A stretch of DNA of 29,000 nucleotides from an uncultured Clostridia bacterium (GTDB lineage Bacteria > Bacillota > Clostridia > TANB77 > CAG-508). Within the stretch, counting starts at the first letter, position 1. Every line of letters begins with the position of its first letter. The notes below the pieces were generated by a model. The model made no database searches and had not been told where the DNA came from. It was given only the letters and a program-made list of their open reading frames with translations. Shown here piece after piece: positions 15,369 to 24,093 of the stretch. Location of the stretch: assembly GCA_948875265.1 (NCBI GenBank), contig CAQRYF010000019.1:1-29000 (forward strand), read 5' to 3'. The position numbers and the translations under genes were made by a program.

Positions 15369-15377
15369 AATATTATC

Positions 15378-15407
15378 TTTACTAAATATAAAAAATTGTG
15401 ATATAAT
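15378..15407 (+). promoter_or_regulatory. Probable promoter of the MgtC-family gene
   Basis: TTTACT at 15378-15383 and TATAAT at 15402-15407 are spaced 18 bases apart, 50 bases before the ATG. Confidence 0.5.
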
Positions 15408-15456
15408 TTATCACCTATGCATTTTATTTAATAAGAATTTTCAAGGAGGAAGGTAA

Positions 15457-16143
15457 ATGGAATTTATAATAGATATAACATCATCATTTTGGTTTCAATC
15501 AATAGTAAAATTAATATTAGGATTTGTTTTAGCAGGAACTATAGGGCTAGAAAGGTCTTCTTGGAATAAACCTGCAGGATTTAGAACACATGCTTTAGTA
15601 GGATTAAGCTCAGTATTAATCATGCTATGTGGAGAATACATGTCAAAAGAATATGATATTGATCCATCAAGGATACCAGCACAATTATTATCAGGAATAG
15701 GGTTTATTGGTGCAGGAACAATATTAAGAGATGGATTTAATGTAAAAGGTCTAACAACTGCAGCAGGTCTTTTAGCGGTTACTTGTATAGGCCTAAGTAT
15801 AGGTACAGGATTTTATTTAGGTGGAATTGTAACAACTCTTATTGCATATATTATTTTATCATATTCATATAAAATATCTGACAAATTAGACCACTTTAAT
15901 GTTATAGAATTACAAATTAAAATTAATAAAGATGTAAAAGAAGTATTAGCAGAAATAGAGAAATGTATAACAAAATGTAAAATAGAAATAAAACAAATTA
16001 AAAGACAAAATGAAGATAAAACTGATAATGAAGAAGAAATAATCAGAATTATAGGACAATATAACAAAAAAGGATTTAAAAAGAATGAACTACTAAAAAA
16101 TATCACTGCTATAAATAATGTAAGTGAAGTTATAGAAGAGTAA
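15457..16143 (+). CDS. MgtC/SapB family membrane protein
   Basis: The 228-residue product has the MgtC fold: about four to five N-terminal membrane segments (residues 10-140) carrying the family signatures GLERSSWNKPAGFRTHALVGLSS and GIGFIGAGTILRDG, followed by a charged cytosolic C-terminal domain (about 148-228) of the ACT-like type. MgtC proteins of pathogens inhibit the ATP synthase or support growth at low magnesium; the role in free-living anaerobes is unclear. GGAGGAAGG precedes the ATG. The gene stands alone between two terminators. Confidence 0.92.
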   Translation: MEFIIDITSSFWFQSIVKLILGFVLAGTIGLERSSWNKPAGFRTHALVGLSSVLIMLCGEYMSKEYDIDPSRIPAQLLSGIGFIGAGTILRDGFNVKGLTTAAGLLAVTCIGLSIGTGFYLGGIVTTLIAYIILSYSYKISDKLDHFNVIELQIKINKDVKEVLAEIEKCITKCKIEIKQIKRQNEDKTDNEEEIIRIIGQYNKKGFKKNELLKNITAINNVSEVIEE

Positions 16144-16173
16144 AGAGGATACCTATTTAAAGGATCCTCTTTT
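16142..16173 (+). terminator. Terminator of the MgtC-family gene
   Basis: AAAGAGGAT-A-CCT pairs with AGG-ATCCTCTTT with one bulged A, and T's follow. The outer stem matches that of the fba/smpB terminator at 10674. Confidence 0.8.
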
Positions 16174-16214
16174 GACTTTCTTACATTATTGCATAAAGTT
16201 AATTAACTTAATTA

Positions 16215-16397
16215 TTAAGTAACAAGAAGAGATTTAAATTCTTCACAATTGATAGATAAACATCCGCCATATCCTAAGTTTTTATAGGGGATATTCCTAT
16301 CATTTAAAAATTGAATTTCATCCTTAGTTGGATGTATAACTATAGTTCCTGATGTTTTAGCTGATTTAAGCTTAGAATACAAATATCTAGATATCAA
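16215..16397 (-). CDS. Hypothetical protein, 60 residues, TTG start
   Basis: Reading on the minus strand, AAGGAGG lies 8 bases before a TTG at 16397, which gives MISRYLYSKLKSAKTSGTIV and ends EEFKSLLVT. The longer frame from 16433 would also need a TTG start and has no site. Cysteines occur in GYGGCLSINCEE. The family is not recognised. The excellent ribosome binding site is the main support for coding. Confidence 0.5.
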   Translation of the reverse strand: MISRYLYSKLKSAKTSGTIVIHPTKDEIQFLNDRNIPYKNLGYGGCLSINCEEFKSLLVT

Positions 16398-16555
16398 TGG
16401 TATCTCCTCCTTTTTTTCAATGCAGAAAGTCAACAGTTTCTAAAAACCGTAAAAAATATATATCAAAATTAAAATAAAATAACTGTCGAAATTGATACAA
16501 TCAATAAAAAATGTCAAAAAAATTTTAAATACATAAAATATAATAGGTGATTATT

Positions 16556-17084
16556 ATGGTTTTTAAAGATTTATACGAAGATGCAAAAAATATAATGAAA
16601 AAAGATCCTGCTTCCAGAAATATTTTAGAAGTAATTATTTTATATCCAGGTTTTCATATACTAATATTTCATAGAATAGCTCACTTTTTATATAGACATA
16701 AATTTTTATTCTTAGCTAGACTTGTTTCACAAATAGGAAGATTTTTTACAGGAATAGAAATACATCCAGGAGCTAAAATAGGTAGGAGGTTATTTATTGA
16801 TCATGGTATGGGAATTGTAATAGGGGAGACAGCAACAATTGGAAATGATTGTACAATATACCATAATTCTACACTAGGAGGAACAGGAAAAGATAAATAT
16901 AAAAGGCATCCTGATTTGGGAAATAATGTAATGGTAGGAGCAGGAGCAAAAGTATTGCGGACCAATTAAAATAGGGAATAATGTAAAAATAGGTGCAAAT
17001 GCTACGGTATTAGATAATATTCCTGACAATGTTACTGTTGTAAGATGTAATGAAATAATTAGAAAAGATACTAATAACAATTAA
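16556..17084 (+). pseudogene. cysE: Serine O-acetyltransferase, one frameshift as sequenced
   Basis: The enzyme transfers acetyl from acetyl-CoA to serine, the first step of cysteine synthesis. The N-terminal helical part is followed by left-handed beta-helix repeats: EIHPGAKIGRRLFIDHGMGIVIGETATIG, then NSTLGGTGKDKYKRHPDLGNNVMVGAGAKVL. The catalytic Asp-His pair sits in FIDHGMG. An extra C at 16958 turns VLGPIKIG into VLRTN-stop. Without it the frame continues PIKIGNNVKIGANATVL to the TAA at 17082-17084, giving 175 residues, the usual length of the short clostridial form. AGGTGA lies 5 bases before the ATG at 16556. The lesion has the same form as the two in uvrB. Confidence 0.88.
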
Positions 17085-17096
17085 ATTTAAAATAAA

Positions 17097-17139
17097 AAAG
17101 TTGTCAAAAAGAACTTCATTAGTACTCTTTGGCAACTTT
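17097..17139. terminator. Bidirectional terminator between cysE and the PyrE-like gene
   Basis: AAAGTTGTCAAAAAG and CTCTTTGGCAACTTT pair with few mismatches and lie between two converging genes. A-runs and T-runs flank the stem. Confidence 0.65.
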
Positions 17140-17144
17140 CTATA

Positions 17145-17999
17145 TTACAAATTATATAAACTACTATCAATTAAAAGCTGTGCTCTTTTTTTGGTTTTTT
17201 CATCAGATTTTAATGCATTTTCTATAAATTCAGGATGAGCTATTAAAAAGTTTCTCATTGTTTCATTTGGATTATTTAAGAAACCATCTAACATATGTAA
17301 TTGATTATCATTTATAAGTTCCATTTCAAATGCTTTTTTAAATAAATCAATATCAACTTTTACTAAAGAAAAAGATTTAGCCCCTTCGGCTTCTATTTTT
17401 TCTTTTCCACCTTGCATTCTATCAACAACAGAACAAGACCAACAAACATTAGCTCCTAAATTTCTAATTGCTGGAATCCAAGCTCTAATATAACTTGAAG
17501 CAACTGTGATTAAATCAGCAATATGTAAAACCTTTTTATTTTCTAAACTGTTAACTATTTCAGTTTTTTCAAAGTTACTATCACTTACAACTGTAGATAA
17601 ATCTTTATAAATAGAAATATGTGGCTTATTTAAGAGATAAGCTATCATATTAGAAAAGAACCAATCTCTTCTTTCTCCACCAGAAACATAATCAATTTCA
17701 GAAATATCAATGTTTCTCTCAATATAATTTTTCATTATATCAATTACATTTTTATAGATTACATTTGTTTTATACTGTTCAAGTGTCTTCTTAAAAACTT
17801 TTTCTGGTAAAGTGATTTTATTAGATAATGATTCATCAATAAAACTTAAAAGTTCTACAGCATCTTTTTCATTTCCATAAATAAAATGAGTATTAACGAA
17901 ATATGGTGATAAATTACCAGAAGTTAAGAAAAATGGCTTATTTTCTTCACATATTTTTATAGCATTTGTTTCAAATAAATATGACATAATATCAGACAT
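17145..17999 (-). CDS. Orotate-phosphoribosyltransferase-like protein
   Basis: A 284-residue protein, longer than normal PyrE (about 200-215). Residues 22-36 (KPFFLTSGNLSPYFV) match the PyrE entry motif F-x-L-x-S-G-x-x-S-P-Y, and SGGERRDWFFSNMIA matches the GGETAGIPFA-type orotate loop. The PRPP loop, normally (V/E)D(V/L)(I/V)(T/S)TGGS, reads IADLITVASS, so the two glycines are replaced. An extra stretch of about 80 residues near the N-terminus (40-105) and a helical C-terminal extension follow. AAGGAGG precedes the ATG. It lies head to head with pyrC and may supply the missing orotate step, but the changed PRPP loop leaves the activity in doubt. Confidence 0.6.
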   Translation of the reverse strand: MSDIMSYLFETNAIKICEENKPFFLTSGNLSPYFVNTHFIYGNEKDAVELLSFIDESLSNKITLPEKVFKKTLEQYKTNVIYKNVIDIMKNYIERNIDISEIDYVSGGERRDWFFSNMIAYLLNKPHISIYKDLSTVVSDSNFEKTEIVNSLENKKVLHIADLITVASSYIRAWIPAIRNLGANVCWSCSVVDRMQGGKEKIEAEGAKSFSLVKVDIDLFKKAFEMELINDNQLHMLDGFLNNPNETMRNFLIAHPEFIENALKSDEKTKKRAQLLIDSSLYNL

Positions 18000-18076
18000 A
18001 ATAATTCCTCCTTATTTTTTCTAAAATCATTTTAATTAAACTTAAGAAAAATGTCAACATTTTTTCTTTTTTAGTA

Positions 18077-18105
18077 TTGCAAACTTAATTTCTAAATGAT
18101 AATAT
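18077..18105 (+). promoter_or_regulatory. Promoter of the pyr cluster
   Basis: TTGCAA at 18077-18082 and TAATAT at 18100-18105 are spaced 17 bases apart, leaving a leader of about 20 bases before pyrC. That is too short for a PyrR attenuator. Confidence 0.55.
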
Positions 18106-18131
18106 TAAGAAAAATATCAAGGAGGTTATAT

Positions 18132-19409
18132 ATGAAAATTTTACTTAAAAATGGAACATTAATTGACTACAAAACAAATACTTTTGATAAAAAAGACATA
18201 TTAATTGAAGATGATAGAATTAAAACAATTGATAATGAAATTACTGAACAAGTAGATAGAATAATTGATTGTACTAATTTAAATATAATACCTGGAATGA
18301 TTGATATGCACTGTCATTTAAGAGAACCTGGATTTGAGCATAAAGAAACAATTAAGACAGGTAGCAAAAGCGCCGTTTGTGGTGGTTTTACAACTATTTG
18401 TCCTATGCCAAATACAAAACCAACACCAGATAGCGCTATTGTTTTGGAAAAAGTCATAGAAGAAGCTAAAAGAATTAATCTATGTAATGTACTTCCTTAT
18501 GCTTCTGTATCAAAAGGAGAAAAAGGTGAAGAATTAGTTGATTTTGACGAAATGAAAAATGCAGGAGCAATAGCATTTTCAGATGATGGAATGCCAGTAG
18601 TAAATAGTAAAATGATGAGACAAGCAATAATAGAAGCTGATAAATTAGGAACTTTTGTTGGATCACATTGTGAAGAAAAGTCAGTAGCAGCAGGAGCAAT
18701 AAATGCAGGAAAAATAGCAGATGAATTAGATGTACAAGGAGTATTACCAGAAGCAGAAGAAATAATGGCAGCAAGAGAAATAGTTATTTCAGAAACAAAT
18801 AATGTAAGGGCTCATATTTGTCATATAAGTACAAAAACAACCAAAAATATGGTAAGAGATGCTAAAAAAAGAGGAGTAAAAATAACATGTGAAACATGTC
18901 CTCATTATTTCACATTTACTGTAGATGAAGTGTTAAACTCTGGTGTTAATGCTAAAATGAACCCTCCATTAAGAGAAGAAAAAGATAGACTAGCCATAAT
19001 TGAAGGATTAAAAGAAGGAACAATAGATGCCATAATAACAGACCATGCACCACATGCAGAAGACGAAAAAAATAAAGGATTAGATGTAGCACCAAATGGA
19101 ATCATAGGATTTGAAACAGCCTTATCAGCAGAAATAATGAATTTAATAGACACAGGAGATTTAACATATTTAGACTTAGTTAGGCTAACATCATATAATC
19201 CAGCAAAACTATTAAATATAGACAGAGGAACAATAGAAGAAGGAAAAGTAGCAGATATTACAATATTTGATCCAAATGAAAAATACACATATACAAAAGA
19301 AATAATAGTATCAAAATCTAAAAACAGCCCATTTATCGGAAAAGAATTAAAAGGTAGAGTTCAATACACTATAGTGGGAGGAAAAGTAGTTTATGAAAAA
19401 GGGATTTAG
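18132..19409 (+). CDS. pyrC: Dihydroorotase
   Basis: The 425-residue metal-dependent amidohydrolase closes N-carbamoyl-aspartate to dihydroorotate, step three of pyrimidine synthesis. MIDMHCHLREPG carries the metal-binding HxH, the later HICHISTK supplies another histidine, and AIITDHAPH holds the catalytic aspartate. The length fits the type I bacterial enzyme. AAGGAGG lies 6 bases before the ATG at 18132, so the longer frame from 18096 is not used. It is the first gene of the cluster that continues to pyrD. pyrB and carAB are not in the window. Confidence 0.96.
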   Translation: MKILLKNGTLIDYKTNTFDKKDILIEDDRIKTIDNEITEQVDRIIDCTNLNIIPGMIDMHCHLREPGFEHKETIKTGSKSAVCGGFTTICPMPNTKPTPDSAIVLEKVIEEAKRINLCNVLPYASVSKGEKGEELVDFDEMKNAGAIAFSDDGMPVVNSKMMRQAIIEADKLGTFVGSHCEEKSVAAGAINAGKIADELDVQGVLPEAEEIMAAREIVISETNNVRAHICHISTKTTKNMVRDAKKRGVKITCETCPHYFTFTVDEVLNSGVNAKMNPPLREEKDRLAIIEGLKEGTIDAIITDHAPHAEDEKNKGLDVAPNGIIGFETALSAEIMNLIDTGDLTYLDLVRLTSYNPAKLLNIDRGTIEEGKVADITIFDPNEKYTYTKEIIVSKSKNSPFIGKELKGRVQYTIVGGKVVYEKGI

Positions 19410-19427
19410 GGACGTTCTTTTTGTCCC
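19409..19427. repeat. GGGAC/GTCCC hairpin after pyrC
   Basis: GGGAC and GTCCC enclose GTTCTTTTT, starting at the last base of the pyrC stop. It resembles the GGGGACGGTTCT...GTCCCC type of short palindrome seen scattered in many Clostridia, and it shares GGGACGTT with 10628-10634. Confidence 0.5.
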
Positions 19428-19498
19428 TTCTAATAGAAATTAAATAATACTATTTATTATATTATACAATTAAAATACAAATAAAAGGAGGAATAAAA

Positions 19499-19858
19499 AT
19501 GAAAAATAATATATTTATTTGGTATCCAAAATGCTCAACTTGTCAAAAAGCAAAAAAATGGCTAGAAACAAACAATATATCTTTTAAAGAAAGACATATT
19601 GTAGAAGAAACACCATCAAAAGAAGAATTAGAAAAATGGATAGCACAGAGCAATCTAGAAATAAAAAAGTTCTTTAACACAAGTGGCTTGAAATATAAAG
19701 AGCTAAATTTAAAAGAAAAATTACCTAATATGAATGATAGTGATAAAATAGAATTATTATCATCTAATGGGATGTTAATAAAAAGACCTTTACTAATAAC
19801 AGATAAAAATGTATTAGTAGGATTTAAAGAAAAAGAATGGGAGAATTTGATAAAATGA
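19499..19858 (+). CDS. ArsC/Spx-family protein
   Basis: A 119-residue thioredoxin-fold protein with the N-terminal redox motif CSTC (Cys12, Cys15) and the C-terminal signature IKRPLLITDKNVLVGF, which places it in the arsenate reductase-like (YusI) branch and not in the transcription factor Spx itself. The function of this branch is mostly untested; arsenate reduction would need the surrounding arginines and a partner thiol. AAGGAGG precedes the ATG. Its stop overlaps the start of the next gene by four bases (ATGA). Confidence 0.88.
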   Translation: MKNNIFIWYPKCSTCQKAKKWLETNNISFKERHIVEETPSKEELEKWIAQSNLEIKKFFNTSGLKYKELNLKEKLPNMNDSDKIELLSSNGMLIKRPLLITDKNVLVGFKEKEWENLIK

Positions 19859-20178
19859 ATCATCAAAAATTAGTTAGAGATAAAATTCCACAAATCATAG
19901 AGAAAAATGGAGAAACTCCTATATATCACATATTGTCTGATAAGGAATATAAAAAAGAATTAGACAAAAAACTAGTAGAAGAAGTCAAAGAATATCTAAA
20001 AGATGATAACAGTGAGGAACTAGCAGATATTCTAGAAGTAATAGAATCTATTTTAAAATACAAAAATATATCTTTAGAAGAGTTTGCGAAAACCAAACAA
20101 AAGAAGAAAGATTCCAGAGGTGGATTTGATAAAAAAATTTTTTTAGAAAAAACAATAGAAAAGGAGAGAGAAATGTAA
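19855..20178 (+). CDS. MazG-like nucleoside triphosphate pyrophosphohydrolase
   Basis: A 107-residue all-alpha protein starting NHQKLVRDKIPQII. The acidic metal site LVEEVKEYL followed by SEELADILEVIESI matches the EExxE...ExxD pattern of MazG/HisE-like hydrolases, and the tail KQKKKDSRGGFDKKIFL is typical of the small phage- and Clostridia-type family often labelled phosphoribosyl-ATP pyrophosphohydrolase. It probably clears non-canonical nucleotides. The ATG at 19855 overlaps the previous stop; the upstream GTG-type start at 19837 lacks a site. Its stop shares a base with the pyrF ATG. Confidence 0.85.
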   Translation: MNHQKLVRDKIPQIIEKNGETPIYHILSDKEYKKELDKKLVEEVKEYLKDDNSEELADILEVIESILKYKNISLEEFAKTKQKKKDSRGGFDKKIFLEKTIEKEREM

Positions 20179-21107
20179 TGAATAATGCAATTGATAAGTT
20201 AATAGATAAAATCAAAGAAACAAATAATCCAACAGTAATAGGGCTAGATCCAAGATATGAGATGTTACCAAAATGCGTAACTGATAAATATTCTAAAGAT
20301 TTAGAAGGGATATCTAAAGCAATAATAGAATTTAATAAAAAATTAATAGATAAAACTTGTGATATAATTCCAGCAGCTAAAGTACAAATAGCTTTTTATG
20401 AAATGTATGGAATCCCAGGAATAAAGGCATTTGAAGAGACTTGTAGATATGCTAAGGAAAAAGGAATGGTTGTAATTGCAGATATAAAAAGAGGAGATAT
20501 TGGCTCTACAGCACAAGGTTATTCTAATGCATTTTTAGGAAAAACACCAATAGGCGAAAAAGAAGAAGCAATTTACGATGTGGATTTTGTTACTGTAAAT
20601 CCATATATGGGAACAGACTGTGTTAAACCATTTATAGAAGATTGTAAAAAATATAATAAAGGAATGTTCATTTTAGTAAAAACATCAAATCCATCATCAG
20701 GAGAACTTCAAGATTTAAAATTGGAAAATGGTAAAGAAGTATATATACAAGTAACTGAATTAGTAGAAAAATGGGGAAAAGAGTTAAGAGGAAAATATGG
20801 ATATAGTAGTATAGCTGCAGTAGTAGGTGCAACTTATCCAGAACAATTAAAACAAATAAGACAAGCTGCTCCACACACATATTTCTTAATACCAGGGTAT
20901 GGTGCTCAAGGAGGAAAAGCAAATGATATAGCATTAGGATTTGATGCTAATGGATTAGGTGGAATTGTGAATGCATCTAGAAGTTTGATGTGTGCATACA
21001 AATCTGATAAATGGAAAGATAAATATGCAGAAGAAGACTATGCAGAGGCAACTAGAGCAGAAGCAATAAGAATGAGAGATGAATTAAATCAATTTATTAT
21101 TAAATAA
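20178..21107 (+). CDS. pyrF: Orotidine-5'-phosphate decarboxylase, long form
   Basis: The 309-residue enzyme removes CO2 from OMP to give UMP, the last step of the pathway. The catalytic DxKxxD array is clear in IADIKRGDIGSTAQGY, TVGLDP-like and NPYMGTD segments are present, and IPGYGAQGG forms the phosphate-binding loop. The length is that of the long type II PyrF. AAGGAGAG precedes the ATG, which overlaps the previous stop by one base, so the genes are co-transcribed and probably coupled in translation. Confidence 0.96.
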   Translation: MNNAIDKLIDKIKETNNPTVIGLDPRYEMLPKCVTDKYSKDLEGISKAIIEFNKKLIDKTCDIIPAAKVQIAFYEMYGIPGIKAFEETCRYAKEKGMVVIADIKRGDIGSTAQGYSNAFLGKTPIGEKEEAIYDVDFVTVNPYMGTDCVKPFIEDCKKYNKGMFILVKTSNPSSGELQDLKLENGKEVYIQVTELVEKWGKELRGKYGYSSIAAVVGATYPEQLKQIRQAAPHTYFLIPGYGAQGGKANDIALGFDANGLGGIVNASRSLMCAYKSDKWKDKYAEEDYAEATRAEAIRMRDELNQFIIK

Positions 21108-21144
21108 TATGCAACAAATATATATTAGTAAAAGGAGGTAAAAG

Positions 21145-21936
21145 ATGACAGAATTATTATTAGCTAAATTAATTCAAAAAGAAGAATTAAAACCAAATAT
21201 TTTTAAATTTAGTGTACAGGCACCAAGCATTGTAGAAAATTCAAAACCAGGAAATTTTATAGAAATAAGAGTTTCAAATCAAACAGAACCATTTCTAAGA
21301 AGGCCTATAAGTATTTATAATTTAGATAGAGAAAATGGAATATTAGAATTCATTTTTCAAGTAAAAGGAAAAGGAACAGAAATTTTAGCAAAAAAGGAAA
21401 TTGGTTCTAATATTGATATATTAGGTCCAATAGGATATGGAACATTTAAATATGAGAAATACCAGAACCTAGCAATAATAGGAGGGGGGATAGGAGTATT
21501 TCCATTATATGAATTAGCTAAATGTGCTAAAAATGATAATAAAAATGTTAATACATATTTAGGATTTAGAAACAAAGATTTTGTAGTGCTAGAAGAAGAA
21601 TTTAAAAACGTGTCAGATAAACTTATTCTTACAACTGATGATGGTAGTTATTCAGAAAAAGGATTTGCTATTAATTATTTAGAAAAAGATATAGAAGAAG
21701 GAAAAATAGATTCTATTTACGCATGTGGACCATTACCTATGTTAAAAGCTGTACAAAAATTAGCAATAGAAAAAGATATACCATGTCAAATTTCATTAGA
21801 AGAAAAAATGGGATGCGGCCTAGGTGTATGTCTAGGATGTGCTGTAAAAACAGCCAAAAGTCCTAAAGAAGCACCTGAATATTGGCATGTATGTAAGGCT
21901 GGTCCAGTGTTTCAAGCAAAAGATGTAGAGATATAA
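21145..21936 (+). CDS. pyrK: Dihydroorotate dehydrogenase B, electron transfer subunit
   Basis: The 263-residue subunit carries FAD and a [2Fe-2S] cluster and passes electrons from dihydroorotate oxidation in PyrD to NAD. The FAD-binding site is in EPFLRRPISIYN, the NAD(P) strand is IIGGGIGVFPLY, and the cluster cysteines lie in EEKMGCGLGVCLGCAVKT and HVCKAGPV. AAAGGAGGT precedes the ATG. Its presence shows that the PyrD of this operon is the class 1B heterotetramer. Confidence 0.96.
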   Translation: MTELLLAKLIQKEELKPNIFKFSVQAPSIVENSKPGNFIEIRVSNQTEPFLRRPISIYNLDRENGILEFIFQVKGKGTEILAKKEIGSNIDILGPIGYGTFKYEKYQNLAIIGGGIGVFPLYELAKCAKNDNKNVNTYLGFRNKDFVVLEEEFKNVSDKLILTTDDGSYSEKGFAINYLEKDIEEGKIDSIYACGPLPMLKAVQKLAIEKDIPCQISLEEKMGCGLGVCLGCAVKTAKSPKEAPEYWHVCKAGPVFQAKDVEI

Positions 21937-21969
21937 TCATCTATTCAAAAGAAAGAGGTGATAGAATAT

Positions 21970-22509
21970 ATGCCTGGATATGCAATACATATAGCCATAG
22001 CACAAGAATATATAAAAAAACATCCAAAAGAAGTAATAAATAAAGAAGAATTTTTAAAAGGGACTATAGCACCAGATTTGGAAAGTAACAAAAATAAAAG
22101 TCATTATGGAAATTGGGGTAATTATAAAATAGATATATATCTAGATAAATTTCTTAAAGATACAAAAATTAAAATAGAAGAAGATTATTGGAAAGGATAT
22201 TTTTTACATATATATGTAGATAAAAAATTTACAAATAAATACTTTAAAAGAGAATGTTTAGAAATAAAAAAGAAAAAAGATACATTTCATCATGATTATG
22301 ATATTTTAAATAAGATAATAATTAATGAATATGGAATAAATAAATCAAAATGGCCTAGAAGCATAAGTGAAAAAATGAATTGTGTCCCAGGAAAGACACA
22401 ATATTTGAAATATTCTAAAATAAAGAAAATGATAAAAGATATTTCAGAAATTAAAATAGAGAAAGAGATAGAAAAAATAAAGGAGAATATCAATGAATAC
22501 AAAAATTAA
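21970..22509 (+). CDS. Small zinc phospholipase C-like (S1/P1 fold) protein
   Basis: A 179-residue protein beginning MPGYAIHIAIAQEYIKKH, with FLKGTIAPDLE and SHYGNW further on. The early histidine, the G-x-x-A-P-D motif and SHYG follow the metal-ligand order of the zinc-dependent phospholipase C family (PF00882 type), with later histidines in GYFLHIYVD and FHHDYD. GAGGTG lies 9 bases before the ATG at 21970; the GTG at 21958 is less likely. The 3' end overlaps pyrD by 17 bases. Small members of this family are common in Clostridia and untested, and there is no signal peptide, so a cytosolic phosphodiesterase role is possible. Confidence 0.6.
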   Translation: MPGYAIHIAIAQEYIKKHPKEVINKEEFLKGTIAPDLESNKNKSHYGNWGNYKIDIYLDKFLKDTKIKIEEDYWKGYFLHIYVDKKFTNKYFKRECLEIKKKKDTFHHDYDILNKIIINEYGINKSKWPRSISEKMNCVPGKTQYLKYSKIKKMIKDISEIKIEKEIEKIKENINEYKN

Positions 22510-23401
22510 CTTTGCGGGAATAGAAATGAAAAATCCAGTAACAGTAGCATCAGGAACATTTGGATATGGAAGAGAATTTAGTAATTTCTTTGATTTAAGT
22601 AAGTTAGGTGGAATTATTACCAAAGGAACTTCATTAAAACCTAGAAGCGGAAATAAGCCATCAAGAGTATGTGAAACAGCAAGTGGAATGCTAAATAGTA
22701 TTGGATTACAAAATCCAGGAGTAGAATATTTTGCACAAAATGACTTACCTTTTTTAAGAAAGTTTGATACAGCAATTATAGTAAATGCATGTGGAAGTAG
22801 TATAGATGAATATGTAGAACTTTGTAAAATATTAAACATATTAGATATTGATGGAGTAGAATTAAATCTATCATGCCCAAATGTTAAAGCAGGATGTATG
22901 GCATTTGGAAACACATATGAGGGAGTAAAACAAGTAACATCAGAAGTCAGAAAGGTTTTAGATAAGCCTCTTATTGTAAAATTAACACCTAATGTAACAG
23001 ATATTGCATCTATTGCAAAAGCTGTAGAAGATGCAGGAGCTGATGGAGTATCACTAATTAATACATTATTAGGTATGAAAATTGATATAGACAAAAGACG
23101 ACCAATGCTTGCAAACAATACAGGAGGACTTTCAGGCCCAGCCATTAAACCAGTAGCAGTTAGAATGGTTTATCAAGTAGCCCAAGCAGTTAATATTCCT
23201 GTTTTAGGAATGGGAGGAATTATAAATGGTGATGATGCAATAGAATTTATGTTAGCAGGAGCTAATGCAATATCTATTGGAGCAGGAAACTTCACTAATC
23301 CTTATACAAGTGTTAACACTATAAAACAAATAGAAGATTATATGAAAAAATATAATATTGAAGACATAAATAATATTGTTGGAACTGTTAAAATGAATTA
23401 A
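22493..23401 (+). CDS. pyrD: Dihydroorotate dehydrogenase B, catalytic subunit
   Basis: The 302-residue FMN enzyme oxidises dihydroorotate to orotate. The catalytic cysteine lies in LNLSCPNVKAGC as in class 1B enzymes, FMN binding is by VASGTFGYG and GMGGI, and LINTLLGMKID with NNTGGLSGPAIKP follow the family. AAGGAG precedes the ATG, inside the end of the preceding gene. It works with PyrK and NAD, so it needs neither fumarate nor quinone, as expected in an anaerobe. Confidence 0.97.
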   Translation: MNTKINFAGIEMKNPVTVASGTFGYGREFSNFFDLSKLGGIITKGTSLKPRSGNKPSRVCETASGMLNSIGLQNPGVEYFAQNDLPFLRKFDTAIIVNACGSSIDEYVELCKILNILDIDGVELNLSCPNVKAGCMAFGNTYEGVKQVTSEVRKVLDKPLIVKLTPNVTDIASIAKAVEDAGADGVSLINTLLGMKIDIDKRRPMLANNTGGLSGPAIKPVAVRMVYQVAQAVNIPVLGMGGIINGDDAIEFMLAGANAISIGAGNFTNPYTSVNTIKQIEDYMKKYNIEDINNIVGTVKMN

Positions 23402-23430
23402 TTTTGAAATTAATTATAAATAATTGAACA

Positions 23431-23476
23431 AAAAACAAATAGATATGTAGATTGCTTTACATATCTATTTGTTTTT
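23431..23476. terminator. Bidirectional terminator between pyrD and the DUF5684 gene
   Basis: A perfect 19-bp stem (AAAAACAAATAGATATGTA and its complement) with an 8-base loop and T-runs in both directions separates the two converging genes. Confidence 0.9.
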
Positions 23477-23488
23477 TAATAAGTAATA

Positions 23489-23989
23489 TTATTCAGTTAC
23501 ATCTTCACTTGTTTCTACAACAGCTGCTTCTCCTGCAGGCCCAACATATTCTGATTTACCAAATCCAAGAATCATATAAAAGATAGTTGGTAATAAAACT
23601 AACCCAATAGTATAACCAATATCTTTTCCGAATGATTTTGCTAAACTATGTGCTTGATAAATTGATAAAGCCATTATTGCAATCCAACCTATAAAAGGTA
23701 TTAAACCAGCAAAATACACGAATATTAGCCATGGAGAAAGTCCTGAAATCTTAAATAATATAACAATATTATAAATAGGAATAATTGATTTCCATCCTTT
23801 TTCTCCTGCTTTTGTGTAAACTTTCCACATAGCTATAATTTGTAAAACACCTATTACTATACTTGCAATTATAATAAATCCGAAAAAAGCCCCTAAAGCA
23901 GCACCTATTCCTGTTGCTGCAATAGTATCTATACTACTATAATCGCTAGTATATGGTGATACATCATATCCATAATAGTCATATCCCAT
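23489..23989 (-). CDS. DUF5684 membrane protein
   Basis: A 166-residue protein with four likely membrane segments. The family core is WKVYTKAGEKGWKSIIPIYN followed by PWLIF, a P-x-I-G-W-I segment, then AKSFGKDIGYTIGLVLLPTIFYMILGFGKSEY. The N-terminus is tyrosine-rich (YDYYGYDVSPY) and probably faces outside; the C-terminus is acidic. GGAGG lies 9 bases before the ATG. The function of DUF5684 proteins is unknown; some occur next to signal peptidases. Confidence 0.82.
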   Translation of the reverse strand: MGYDYYGYDVSPYTSDYSSIDTIAATGIGAALGAFFGFIIIASIVIGVLQIIAMWKVYTKAGEKGWKSIIPIYNIVILFKISGLSPWLIFVYFAGLIPFIGWIAIMALSIYQAHSLAKSFGKDIGYTIGLVLLPTIFYMILGFGKSEYVGPAGEAAVVETSEDVTE

Positions 23990-24093
23990 AAAAAATCCCT
24001 CCTTTTATTTTTTATAAATATATTTTACATTATTCACAAAAAAGTCAATAAAAAACAAAAAATGACATAAAAATGTAAAATTTCAAAAAAATG

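Noticed and set aside
18106..18131. A PyrR attenuator before the pyr cluster
   Set aside because: The leader is only about 20 bases and contains no hairpin with a T-run.
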